NCBI GenBank assembly: GCA_033439295.1
Contig: JAVTLE010000017.1
Span: forward strand, 62,001 to 126,000
Direction: 5' to 3'
Source: Deuterostichococcus epilithicus
Lineage: Eukaryota; Chlorophyta; Trebouxiophyceae; Prasiolales; Stichococcaceae
DNA: 64,000 nt
Of this stretch, positions 34,336 to 44,559 are shown piece after piece (position 1 is the stretch's first letter; each line of letters opens with the position of its first letter). The position numbers were made by a program, and so were the translations under genes. Under the pieces are notes generated by a model. That model was given only the letters and a program-made list of their open reading frames with translations, searched no databases and was not told the DNA's origin.

Positions 34336-35685
34336 AGCAGCGGTGGCTGGCCTTCAACCTACCAGCTCGCACCTGCCGAGCGGCCAGAGGCACCTGGTGC
34401 CGGTGCCGGCATCGGCTGGTCAGCGCTACTTTGCAGCACCGGATTGACGATTGATCGGCAGCGGATGCGCAGACGTTGCGGGGAGGCGCCGCCCCAGAGC
34501 AGACCGCCGTCTGAGCGACCGTGGAAGCGTTGCTTCCTGATCCCAGCTGGATCGCGCATCACCGGCATGGCCCGCATTGTCCTCCAGCCAGCGGATAGGA
34601 AAATGGGCAGCGATGCCATGATGTTGCTGTGGTGGGTCATTGCGCAGCAACATAAGCAGCTTGGCGCGTCTGGCCCAGCAGCATTGCACACAATAGTGCG
34701 CTTTGACTCTGGGAGAACATGTTTTCGTGGGTGCACGATCGTTGCTGTACCAGCCAAGTTGGCAAAGTGCGCCTATCATGAACAAGGAGCAGCAGGAACA
34801 TCAACCCGCCGTCCCGATGTTCCTGTCATTTCCGTGAAGGAAGGGCAGTGTCGTTTTGAGGGCATGTTCGGAGGGCCAGGCTTTGAGATCGCGATGGACG
34901 TGGTTGCAGTCAAAGACTGTCTTTCCCCCCCAAACACCTCCTGTACCCAAAAGCTAATCAAGGTTCTGCACAACCATTCAGATGCACAAGATGAACGGTG
35001 TACACCCGAAGTTGCATGTGGGTCAGCTGCAGAATATCCATGGGTGTCACAGAGTGCTTCTCGTCGTGTTTACACTGTTTAGTAAAAATTTCAGCAAGGG
35101 AGGAATAAAGAACCAGCGCTCTCCAACAAGGCTGGGCTTACCCACAAGTGCCAACCAGAGTGCTGGCTTCCCATGAATCGCATGGGCAGCCAGCTGCGCT
35201 CGCTCAACACACAGGTACTGATTCGATCTGTGCCACACCGCAAGCCCAGATATCATTCGTCTCCACTCCAACCGCCCTCCAGATCCGACATCGACCCCCA
35301 GATCCACAAACCGTGTGGCAACCGTGTTTGCTGCATGCCAAAATTGAGCAACATAGTGCTACATGCTGTTCGCATCATCATGTGTGCTACCGTACCAAAA
35401 TCGCCACGAGCCGCGGGCCTGGCATGGTGAAGCGGCAGCGGCGCCATGCTCGCATGGTGCCCTCGTATGGCAACCATGCGGCTGGCCGTCCTGCTGCACG
35501 CTCATGCCGCCCGGGCTATCACAAAAAGAAAACTGTGTATGTACATTGCGTGGCTGTCAGATGTCTCCTTGTGCCGCCTGAATCGCAGCTTGCTGTGGGC
35601 TTCCCGGCTGACAGCGCGCGTCATCATGTGTTGGTGCTGGCGCCAGATGCCACGCGCAGTTGATACTTGACCGGGGCCCGTTCAC
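34336..35685. other. BIG 3' region and unresolved sequence
   Basis: This holds the BIG 3' UTR. A 172-codon open frame on the plus strand (ATG at about 34567 to 35082) has no recognised motif and is probably chance. On the minus strand a possible exon at about 35115-35195 (AAHAIHGKPALWLALV) could continue the gene at 35686-36261. No clear TGTAA signal was found for BIG. Confidence 0.4.
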
Positions 35686-36261
35686 CTGCAAAGCGAGTGT
35701 GCATGCGGCCTCGGCAATGAGTTTAGTAGTGATTGGAGATCCAGCAAAGACAAGGGCCACAACTGCCAGGGACACACCCGCAAGCCGCACAGCTGCTGCT
35801 TGAGAGGCAACATCAGACCGCAAGCTAGCAGCATTGGCCTCGGCTGCTATATGGTGTGCGAGGCTGACCGCGGCACAGGCTGCACTGCTGCAGCAGGTAG
35901 AAACTTCCAGGACAGGCAGTCGAGCACGTCATGCTGGCGCAGGCCGTGCGAGGGCAAACGGTCAACCCAGGCGTCGAGCCACAGGTGCAGAAGCAAGCTC
36001 ACCTGCCCACCGGGCCCGGGCATCGTCGAGAGGGGAGGAGTTGTTCACGACTGTGTACAGGAACCCGTAGGAGCACGCCGTGGCGAAGACCGCCGTGGCG
36101 TACTTGGCGTGCGTGCGCCACACCATGTCCGCGAGCGCCATGCTGCCTGTGATTTGCTGCCGTGTCAGGGGCTGCCGCGCCGCCGCCTCGGGCAAAAGCC
36201 GAGTCAGAGAAGATATTTTGAGAGGGCTGATCCCAAACTGCCCGGGCGCCGGACTGTGCGC
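35686..36261 (-). CDS. Partial gene, small membrane-type protein of unknown function (two exons resolved)
   Basis: Two exons join in phase on the minus strand: 36003-36261 (after a CCCCTTGCAG acceptor, GTGAGC donor) and 35686-35879 (GTGCAG acceptor, GTGAAC donor), together 151 codons. The first encodes RQQITGSMALADMVWRTHAK then the hydrophobic YATAVFATACSYGFLYTVV. The second encodes AVRLAGVSLAVVALVFAG, also hydrophobic. Two membrane segments with alanine-rich helices are thus likely. Neither the start codon (upstream, above 36261) nor the last exon (below 35686) is certain. No family recognised. Confidence 0.45.
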
Positions 36262-37878
36262 CTGCAAGGGGCAAACGGGCCTGTAATCGGTTTGAAGCAG
36301 CCTGAGAGAGCTGGGCAGCGGCAAGGGAGCGCGAGTCGTGAGTGCGAGCGGCGTTTGTGCCGTGCGGGTTCGCCTCGAGCCTGAAGCAATCTTTACTGAG
36401 ATTCCCGGCTGGAACCTAGCATTACAGAATCCAATGCAGGGTTTGGCTGACTCATGTCACTCCATTTTGTATGCGGGCAAGCTGCTGAATGTAAAAGGCC
36501 ACGAAACAGCCGCAAACACTTGTCTGTATTCTCCGCTGCAGCTTCATTGAGGACCTGGGACGATTGGCGACACACCGAGCCGATCAACCTACCAACGCTC
36601 CAGCGCTTGGATTTTTCGCAGCCCAAAGGTGCACCGCTGTCCTCAAGGATGCGCGATCGGCCAGTAATAATAATGCACATTGGCCTGTTGGATCTCGGAT
36701 AAAGACGCTTGCCTCGAATATCAGGCACATTGTGGCGTCGATACCTTCTGGCGTTGCAACCGATCGCGAATGCATTCTCGCGGAGATCATGTAGATCCAT
36801 GTAGTTCACTCATCTCGACCTGCGGGTTGGAGAAGATCGATCGTTTTCTGTGCAATTTATGATTGCAAATGGGCTGGCCATCGCCTCACTGGTGACGGTG
36901 CATGCATCAGGCGCCGCTGGCCATGTATGACAACTGAATGCAACAGCTCAGCTGTGCGGGCCATGATCTGGCAAATGATGATCCATCGTGATCAATATAA
37001 ACGTGAAACCAAGTTTATGAGGAAGACCGCGATATGTAGTGCCATGGCGCAGCCTCGGATTTTCTGCGCAGCGCCGACCGTTCGCTGCACAGTGAGCTGT
37101 ACACATCCAGTCAGCATGCACACCCGTCGGCAATGAACCCTCCAGCGGTGCAACAGGCATTGACGGTGAAGTACTAGCAGCGGCCTATGACCTTCCTCGG
37201 TTCATCGTTACTGTACGTAGCGCGTGACGCAAAGGCAGCAACGGCTGGCTGGCGCAGGTCATTTATTGAAGCGTTCCAATGATGCGGCCAGCGCCCGCCT
37301 GGAGACGTGGCACCTTTGGCGGCGGCAGCAGCAGCTCTGGCCGCCTGCGCGCACAGACCGGCAGGCCCGGCGGGAACGCATCATCGTCAGGTGCAACCGC
37401 CAGCACCAGCAGCCGCGCCAGTCGCAGTCCGCCAGGTGAGAGGCTTTCATAATTACAAGATCAGGGAGGGGCCGCCGAGTCATCAATGCTGCTGTTGGGG
37501 AAATGTACACGGCTGCGCTTCGGCGTCGCCGTTCACGAGGCACCTCCAATGTCAGCTGACGAATAGTACCTTGTGTAGTCTGGCAGCTTTGCAAGGCCGG
37601 AGGCCGGTGGGGAGCACCTGCAGCAGTCACTGCCGGTCATCTTGCGTGTCTGCCCACTGGTTTACCTTTCCCCCCTCCGTGTCAGTGTCGACTGCATGCC
37701 GAGTCCGGTCGAGCCATCTGCAGTCCTGTTTTGTGTCGATCCAACCTGTGCCGCATGGTGCTGTGCAGCCCACGCCCCTCGCATCGGCAGACTCGCGCCA
37801 GGCGAGCAGGCAGGCATTGGCTGCTGGGCAGCTGGCCAGCATGGGCGCATTGGCACAGCCCGGCGGGCCCGGGCGCAG
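36262..37878. other. Unresolved region with lower GC
   Basis: A 134-codon minus-strand open frame (ATG near 36800 to 36393) and a plus-strand open stretch at about 37224-37436 (LETWHLWRRQQQLWPPARTD) are present. Neither has recognised homology or a complete splice context. I see no repeats or RNA genes here. Confidence 0.35.
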
Positions 37879-38878
37879 TTTGATACTGCATGCCGGCAGG
37901 CGGCGGCTGTGCTCGAGTGCAGCACGCAGGTTGCCGGCGTGGTGATGGTGGTACGGTTTCTTCTCTCGGTGGTTCGGCAGTTTGATAGGCCCGCAGAGCA
38001 CTCGAAGGAAGACTTGCACGTGCACAGGACACTGCTTCCTGACAAATACTAGTTTGTGCAGAATCATCAACAAAACTCCATTGCGATGATGCATGCAGTG
38101 CATGACCGGGGCCACGGTGCTGGCCAAGGTCGGCGCCTGGTGCTGGGACCTCGCCAGGCGGCTGTTGGCGGCGGTGCTGCGGCGTCGCGCCGCCGGAGGA
38201 GTCCCGACTACTGAGCCTGGTGCCGACCCTAACATGCAGGTGAATCACGCATGTCCAGGTGCGCCATACGGCACGCCACTTCTTCCTGTCAGTTCAGCTC
38301 ACCATCAGCGGGCGGAAGCCCCTTTCACTGCTGTGCATCTGTGAAACTCAAGATGCGTGTGAGTTCCGCAGCGTGTGCGCTCAATGAGCAGCTGCTGTTG
38401 CTATCATACCACAGGGCCTCCAGGCGGAGCAGCAGCAGGGAAGAATTAGTGGTGCACACAAGGTGCGCTGAAAGTGCAGATGGAAATGCAGACGAACCTG
38501 AACTGTACATATGGCGGCTGTGTAGATCACCATCAGCAGTAGGCCAGCAGTCTTCCAGATCAGAGGAACTAGGCATGTCAGCCTGCAGGCCTACAGCTGG
38601 CTTGGACAGCTGGCGGACAGCGCCGCAGTGTCGACGCCGCGGTCAGGAAGCAGCCGCCGCTCGGCCACTGCACGGCAGGTTTGTCACATCCTGCTTTGCT
38701 GGCACAGCTCGTAAAATCGTCTGCTGCAGCCTTCCGAGACGCTCTCTTGCAGTCGACGGGGCAGCTGCTAGTGCTGCAGGCTGCAAGCTGTCTGCTGACA
38801 GCCGTGGCTCCGCTGCGGCTCCTGCGGAATCGGGTCACCAAGTCGCACAGCCCAGCAGATCTGAGGGTGGTGTCCTGA
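37879..38878 (+). CDS. Possible gene fragment, unknown helical protein
   Basis: Four consecutive segments with good AG acceptors and GT donors join in phase 0: 37879-37929 (FDTACRQAAAVLECSTQ), 38099-38239 (TGATVLAKVGAWCWDLARRL), 38415-38462 (GLQAEQQQGRISGAHK) and 38708-38878 (LVKSSAAAFRDALLQSTGQL, ending LRVVS and TGA). The chain is rich in amphipathic and hydrophobic helices. Start codon and upstream exons were not found. A competing frame at 38770-38971 contains CVVCRTAPAACNG, so the end is uncertain. This is an inference from splice signals and frame only. Confidence 0.3.
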
Positions 38879-39924
38879 ATGACGATCTGTTGCAGAACTT
38901 GTGCGTGGTGTGCCGCACGGCGCCGGCGGCATGCAATGGCCCGCCCTTCCATGACGCCTGCACGTCACCAGGTACCGATCCCAGATCACGTCCTCAGATG
39001 ACGCCTGTCGGTCAGAGTTCGCATTGATGCTGGCTGCTCAGTTGTGCCATGTGGTTTGCTTTGCTTTGTGGCGCCGCACCCATCAGCAGAGGAATGCAGG
39101 TGATGTTCGATGTACCGAAGATGGCTGGGTGGCACAAGCTTGCGCAACCAGCCCTGCGAAACTGACCCGCCTACCGCACAGCTGTTGGGCCTTCTATCCC
39201 GACATGCTGAGCGGTCCGCACTTGCACGTTTCCGCAGTGTGCCGGCGGACCATGGCGCACAGCATGAGGGAGGTCCAGCGGCTATCCTGCGCTGCCCGCG
39301 CCGCTCAAGCAGCCGGCAGCTAGAGAAAGTCACATTGCACCCGAAATAGGCAGCAACGAGGCACTCTATCATGTGGAATGTGAGGTCAGAATACGAGCTT
39401 CAGGTGCTTTATTCATGAGAGGCATGTGGCTCGGCGTATGAGATTAACAGACAAAGATACCCAGATTATGTTCGTTGCGAGTTTTGCAGCGTTATGTGTT
39501 GGTCTTGCTGGTCTGAAGCCTTGTAAACCGTGTGCTACGAAAGAGGGCTGAGGTCTGGCTCCGGCGGGCGGCGGCACGGCGTGGCGCAACGCAATAATGC
39601 CCCGCTGTGCAGCCGGCCGTTCGGCGGTGATGGCTGACAAGGTCAAGGTACCTATTGGTTGTGTGCAGCGAACCCACACGACACTGGCATCTGAGCAGCA
39701 ACGAGCTGGTAGCGGATGCAGTTTGCGGGAACAGTTGGCGGAAAGTTAAAAAAAAAAAAAAAGTTTAATTATTAATTAATTAATCATTAAATTAATTATT
39801 TTAGCGGCATGCGGCGGACCCAAATCGCCACGTCGACGACAGTAGCTCGTCGGACAGCACGAACATTCGATGCACCACAGTTCATCTTTGTAGCCGAGGT
39901 ATCAACTGTCCCCAGTTTGCGCAG
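38879..39924. other. Intergenic or unresolved region upstream of the dehydrogenase gene
   Basis: There is no convincing exon. It contains a cysteine-rich open stretch at 38880-38971 and the AT-rich block at 39747-39804. The second half presumably includes the promoter of the gene starting at 39925. Confidence 0.45.
39747..39804. repeat. Poly(A) run and TTAAT-rich block
   Basis: A run of 16 A is followed by overlapping ATTAATTA units, about 58 bases almost without G or C inside a GC-rich genome. It lies about 120 bases upstream of the ATG at 39925. Confidence 0.85.
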
Positions 39925-42900
39925 ATGATGCATTCGATGAGGATCATGATGCAGCAGCCGGCCAGCATGGCGTCAACGAGCACGCGGTCGGTGTCGAGCT
40001 GCTCTGCGGCCCCGCATCACGCGCTGCCACGCTGCAGGCAGCCTTTCACCAGCCTCTCATCGTTCCGCGGACGTACTGCGCAGGATGCGACATGCGACAG
40101 GCGCACTCTGTGTGAGTGCACCTCCGCTCAACATGCACGTGCAGTTGAGCTGGCTGTGGCCGAGTTCGATTTTTGGTCAGCTGCTGCACGCTGCAGCTGT
40201 CATGAGCTCACCTGCGCATCGTGACGCGTGTATCATTGCAGCCCCTGCAGGCATGCTAAGCAGAAGCACAGCTGCATGTCTCGCCGCATGCATGCACCTT
40301 CTCTGCCACTGCCGATCCTGGTGACGGCGTTTCGGTAAACGCGTTCTTGTTTGGCACCGTATGACACCTGCGGGCCCACATAGCTCCGCCTTTGGGTGCT
40401 CGAATGCTCAGCCCTGCCAGCACCGCCGCGAGTGGCTGCCATGGAACACAGTCAAGGGAGCAGCGCGCCAGTTTGAGATAGCAGCAGGAGCCTGCCTGTC
40501 CACCCACCTGGCGTCACGCTCAAGCCGTGAACTCCTCCGGCCAAACCCACGTAATCGCTGGCGGAACTACGAAGGGTCGCACCACATTGCGCCCAAACCC
40601 CGCCCACAGAGACCGCAGCCTCGATCCTGCATCCTCAAAGATGCTGGCCACTATCCCCTCAGGCACAGCGACGCCCAGCGGCGCGTCGGAGGGCTTTTTT
40701 CCGGCACCACCGCCGCCGGAGCCGACGATGAGCTACGACGAGGAGCTGCCGTCAGACGCCGAGGTGGTACCGCTGGGGCCCAGGCGCCAGATCACCGACG
40801 GCAGCAGCGCCGGCGGCGGCAGGTGGGTGGGTGCTGACGAATTGTCCCTGCGCCGCGATGAGTCGCCGTTGCTATGACCAATCCCAGTTGCCAGACCATG
40901 TAGCTTCCCGCCAGTGTGTGGTGCCGCTCGGACTGCCGGCAGGCGGGTGTGGAGCCGGCTGCTGCTGCATGCATCAGCTATCTGGGGTGTAGGGTCCAGG
41001 GTTCAGGGCGATGCTGCTGTCAGGTCGGCCTGCTCTTCGGTGGCCTCGGTGGTCTAATTCCACTACGGCTCTCAACGCCGTGCCTGTTGCTGATGGCACT
41101 GAGCGATGCAGCTGCAGGCCGGGAGAGCTGCTGCTGCGGTTGGACGTTGGTGATGTTCAGGTCGACAATGTTCAGGGCTGGACGTCAGGAGGCTTGGACC
41201 CTTAGTCATGCTCCATTGCGGCAAACACCGGCATGAAAATGTGTCAGGATCAGTTGGGAGAAGTGCTGGCATGTGGTCGAGGAGCATGTTCTGACCGTCT
41301 CTTGCTACGGCCTTGCAGGTGTTGCTGGCCTGGAGGCGGCGGTGGCGGCGAGCGCGCCCGGCGCATCGGCAGCGTCGCGGCTGAGTGTACGAACAGTAGC
41401 TGACGAATCCCACAAGGGAAAACCCTCCACTGTCCTCCTGTGCAGGTTTGAGGGTATGAAGGCGGCGGTGGCGGGCGCGAGCGGCGGCGTTGGCAAGGCA
41501 ATAGTGGAGCGTCTCGTGCGGGACGGCGTTGCGACTCGGGCGCTTGTGCGGGACCCCTACGCAGCGGTGAGCGCCCAGCAGAAGCACACCCGCTGTGTAA
41601 TGCGGCTGAACAATGCGGCGCTGCGTAGGGGGTCTTACGGTTGCAGCTGCGGCCCGCCGGTCGAGAGCCGCACGTGTGTCCGCCGTGACTTCAGCACACC
41701 TGCAGTTCACATTCGCAAGCCTACTGAAGCGGACGACTTTTTGCGGTCGGTCTGCCTCTGATATGGGATTACAAGCAAGGCCATCCAGTCCGGTCTGGTG
41801 ACGGTTTCCCCTCTGGTTCAGCGCGGGCAAGGCAAGCCTGGTCTTGGCGCAGGCCAAGAAGCTGCCGGGAACAGGTTGTGGCGCAAATGGACGAGCCAAC
41901 CTTATCTCAGCTGCACCTGCACCGTGTGCCTTCTCCCTGTTTTCAGCTGGCTTGCATTCGCCTCAATACAGACCCGCAAGCTCCCTCGAGCGGGACCCCG
42001 ATGTCTTGGGAGCGGTGCGCCCCAATGAGAATGTCTATGACTTTTGTAGCGGCCTGCAATCGTGGCCTGCCATGCCGGCGCAGGCGCGGAAGCTGCCGGG
42101 GACAGACCGAGGCGTGGAGCTTCGGCGCATCGATGTGACGCAGTACATGGGGCTCCCCGAGGCGCTGGCAGACCAGTGAGCTCCTTGCCAGTTCCGCAGG
42201 AATGTTACAGGACTGCACCAAGCTGTCGAAAGCCCTGAGGCTGCCCGCACATCGGATTTGCCGGATGTGTGGTGCAGCGCTCTGTGTGCGAACTTCCTGT
42301 ATGTTCCGTATGGCTACTGCCTGAGCTGCTATCTCGTTCCGAGAAGGGAAGTTTCTGTGTGTCGTTGACGATTGTAGGGAGGTTGTGCTCATCTTTGCAC
42401 TGTTCCGCCACAGCACTCCCGGCAGCAGGGCGGGCCGCCCCTCCCTCGCCCGCGGCGCTCCAGCTCGCTGCTGCATGGACGAGGAGTAGGCCGTGAGGTC
42501 GTGAAACCGCGAACGCAGGTTGAGGGCTTGGTGAAGCCTGAAGCAGTCCCTGTTGCGTGCGCAGGGACGTGCTGCTCATCGCTGTGGGCACAAAGCCGGC
42601 GCTCGACCCGCTTGGCCCGTACAGCGTCGACTACCAAGGGACAGTCAACCTGATAACTGCCGCCAAGGCTGCAGGGGTGAAGAAGGTGCGCCCCTGCATC
42701 GGGAAGTCGGCTGTTGTCAGACGTTTTTCAGTCTCGCTGAACACACAGCACCCATGTGCGCCTGGACGAGGCAGGCGGCATGCCAGGTTCCAGTGGTCAA
42801 GTCTGCTGGGGCACCAATGATGTTGCATCGCTGTTGTTCGTTTGCAGTCCATGTCTGCACACCGCTTCCAGCTGGTGGCCGACAAGTGGCTGCCTTATCT

Positions 42901-43957
42901 CGGGCACACAGATGGAGTGCACACCCTGCCGGAACCCGATTTCAGCCACTGCTCTCTGCCTTCCAGGTGGTACCGGTTTCGAGCATGGGCACGCAGCGCC
43001 CATCTTGCCATCCGCCCTGCCGTTTGGCATGCTGTGCCGCGGCAGGGCGACTGTGACAAAGACTCGATGTCGTGCTCCGTGTGTACATGTTGCAGGTGGT
43101 GCTGGTGACTAGCGTAGGCACTGACGCGCCCTTCTTCCCGCTCAACCTGCTGTGGGGCGTGCTGTTCTGGAAGAAGCGCGCCGAGGAGGCCCTGCAGCGG
43201 TCAGGGCTGGACTACACCATCATCCGGCCAGGTGTGCTTGCAGGGCTCGCCTGGCCGAACTTTAGAAATGCCAAGTCATCAAGCCCGGTGGCAGTTGTCT
43301 GAGCTGCAACTACAACACGATGCTGCAGCTCCTCTCCCACCATGCTGCCATGCGGCAACAGGATGCGGCGCACTTGTGGCAGCAGACAGCGGTGTCATTC
43401 CTACAATCAATGCTGATTGTCTCCAGCTCACATATGTACTGTGCTCATTGGGCTCAGGCGGCCTGAAGAACGAGGTGGGCACAGGCAAGACGGCAGGCGG
43501 CATTGTCATGGCGGGCCCCGACACCTTCGGCCTGCCACCAAAGGCGGCGCCCGGCTCCATCCTGCGGCGGCAGGTGCGCCTGCATGCAGATATCGCCTCA
43601 ATGATCTTGTGGTCGTCCGTGCCCTGCTCCGGCGGTCTGTGTCAGAGCGGCTCTACGTGCTCGACCGCATCTAGCATTGAGATCCAGGCATTGCTGGCAT
43701 TCTGTTGTGGGATTGCCACGGGTCAGAAGCAGGGCGGCTTCTTACCTGTCAGCCAGGAAATATGGCTTCGCACGTGAAGAATCCCCCATGTGCTTTCATG
43801 TATCAACATTCCATGCTGCGTGCAGGTGGCTGACATCTGCGTGGAGGCACTGGTGGAGGATGGCGCGAAGAATCGCGTGTTTGAGGTTGCGGCGCAGGAG
43901 AATGCGCCCTACCGCCCGATCAGCGACCTGTTCGCCTCCGTTGCATTCCGGCTTTGA
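39925..43957 (+). CDS. Plastid-type atypical short-chain dehydrogenase/NAD(P)-binding protein
   Basis: An NAD(P)-binding Rossmann-fold protein resembling plant TIC62- and At2g34460-type atypical SDRs. The substrate is unknown and the chloroplast location is inferred. The ATG at 39925 starts a Ser/Thr/Arg-rich presequence (MASTSTRSVSSCSAAPHHAL), transit-peptide-like. A Pro/Glu-rich linker exon ends at 40822. In-phase exons follow: 41446-41566 with the dinucleotide-binding GASGGVG and ALVRDPYAA; 42084-42175; 42565-42685 with LIAVGTKPAL; 43096-43231 with VTSVGTDAPFFPLNLLWGV, KKRAEEALQRSGLDYTIIRP; 43458-43573 with GGLKNEVGTGK; 43826-43957 ending ASVAFRL and TGA. The classical SDR Tyr-x3-Lys is not evident, as in the atypical class. 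The junction between exons 1 and 2 (about 40060-40620) is not settled. Introns hold eroded copies of exons 42084-42175 and 43096-43231. Confidence 0.88.
40988..41008 (+). repeat. Degenerate telomere-like motif in dehydrogenase intron
   Basis: TGTAGGGTCCAGGGTTCAGG resembles degenerate TTTAGGG units. It lies in the intron between exons ending at 40822 and starting at 41446. Confidence 0.4.
41852..41892 (+). repeat. Eroded copy of dehydrogenase exon 42084-42175 with acceptor
   Basis: GGCGCAG then GCCAAGAAGCTGCCGGGAAC matches GGCGCAG then GCGCGGAAGCTGCCGGGGAC at the real exon. A second, weaker copy is possible near 41965-41995. Confidence 0.7.
42967..43034 (+). repeat. Eroded copy of dehydrogenase exon 43096-43231 with acceptor
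   Basis: After TTCCAG it reads VVPVSSMGTQRPSCHPPC. The exon reads VVLVTSVGTDAPFFPLNL. The copy ends about 60 bases before the true acceptor, and a further relic may lie at 42785-42830. Confidence 0.7.
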
Positions 43958-44559
43958 CTTTCGAATCGTTGGATTGAGTCCGTAGCATGCGCTATGCTTG
44001 AAGAGATGGGGCACATCTGATGACGGGCAACATTGTGAGGACGAGTCGAGCGAGTGAACATGTGCCTGCCTACGGTAGCAGTTGTTTCGACTCCTTGTGT
44101 CAACCATTGCTGATTCGCACTACATATGCGCTCGTTTGGAAGACATTACGGTGGATGTCATGTCAGTCAGTTCTTCAGAGGTGCACGTGTTGAGCCGCGA
44201 GCTAGTTGTGCCACAGCTGCAGCGACGAATGGCTCCCATACATCCGCCAGTTGTTGGTGCGGCGGAAGTGTCAGCTTCCTCAGCCCTCGAGAGCCTGCTG
44301 CTTCCTTCCGGCTCTGTAAGCGTCTCGCACAGCACGGCAGAACACAGTTTGTGTTTCCTCGTGACCTGTTGCACCGTCAGCGGCCGCTTGAGCCAGACTC
44401 GACGAGGTGCTGGTGCCGTCCGTCATTTCTCCACTCGGCCGCCCTGGTCCACAGTCGACCAGCGAGCGACAGCTGCGTCACAAAGCCCGCGCTAGCAGCA
44501 AGGTGTACTCACCTTCAAGCAGCAACTACCACAGACGCCCACATACACGGTCTGACCAG
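43958..44559. other. Intergenic region, dehydrogenase 3' UTR and mannanase 5' flank
   Basis: The stretch contains a TGTAA at 44315-44319 and no convincing exon. The mannanase promoter should lie in its second half, but no TATA box or other element was recognised. Confidence 0.6.
44315..44319 (+). terminator. Putative TGTAA polyadenylation signal for the dehydrogenase gene
   Basis: TGTAA on the coding strand, 357 nt past the stop, nearly the same distance as the TGTAA after IleRS. Confidence 0.4.

Noticed and set aside
34444-35082. 212-codon plus-strand open frame after BIG
   Set aside because: It has no ATG at its start, no recognised motif and no splice context, and it overlaps the expected BIG 3' UTR. 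Kept only as a remark.
38880-38971. RING- or peroxin-like cysteine cluster (CVVCRTAPAACNG)
   Set aside because: Only two well-spaced cysteine/histidine ligands follow, and no continuing exon completes a RING.
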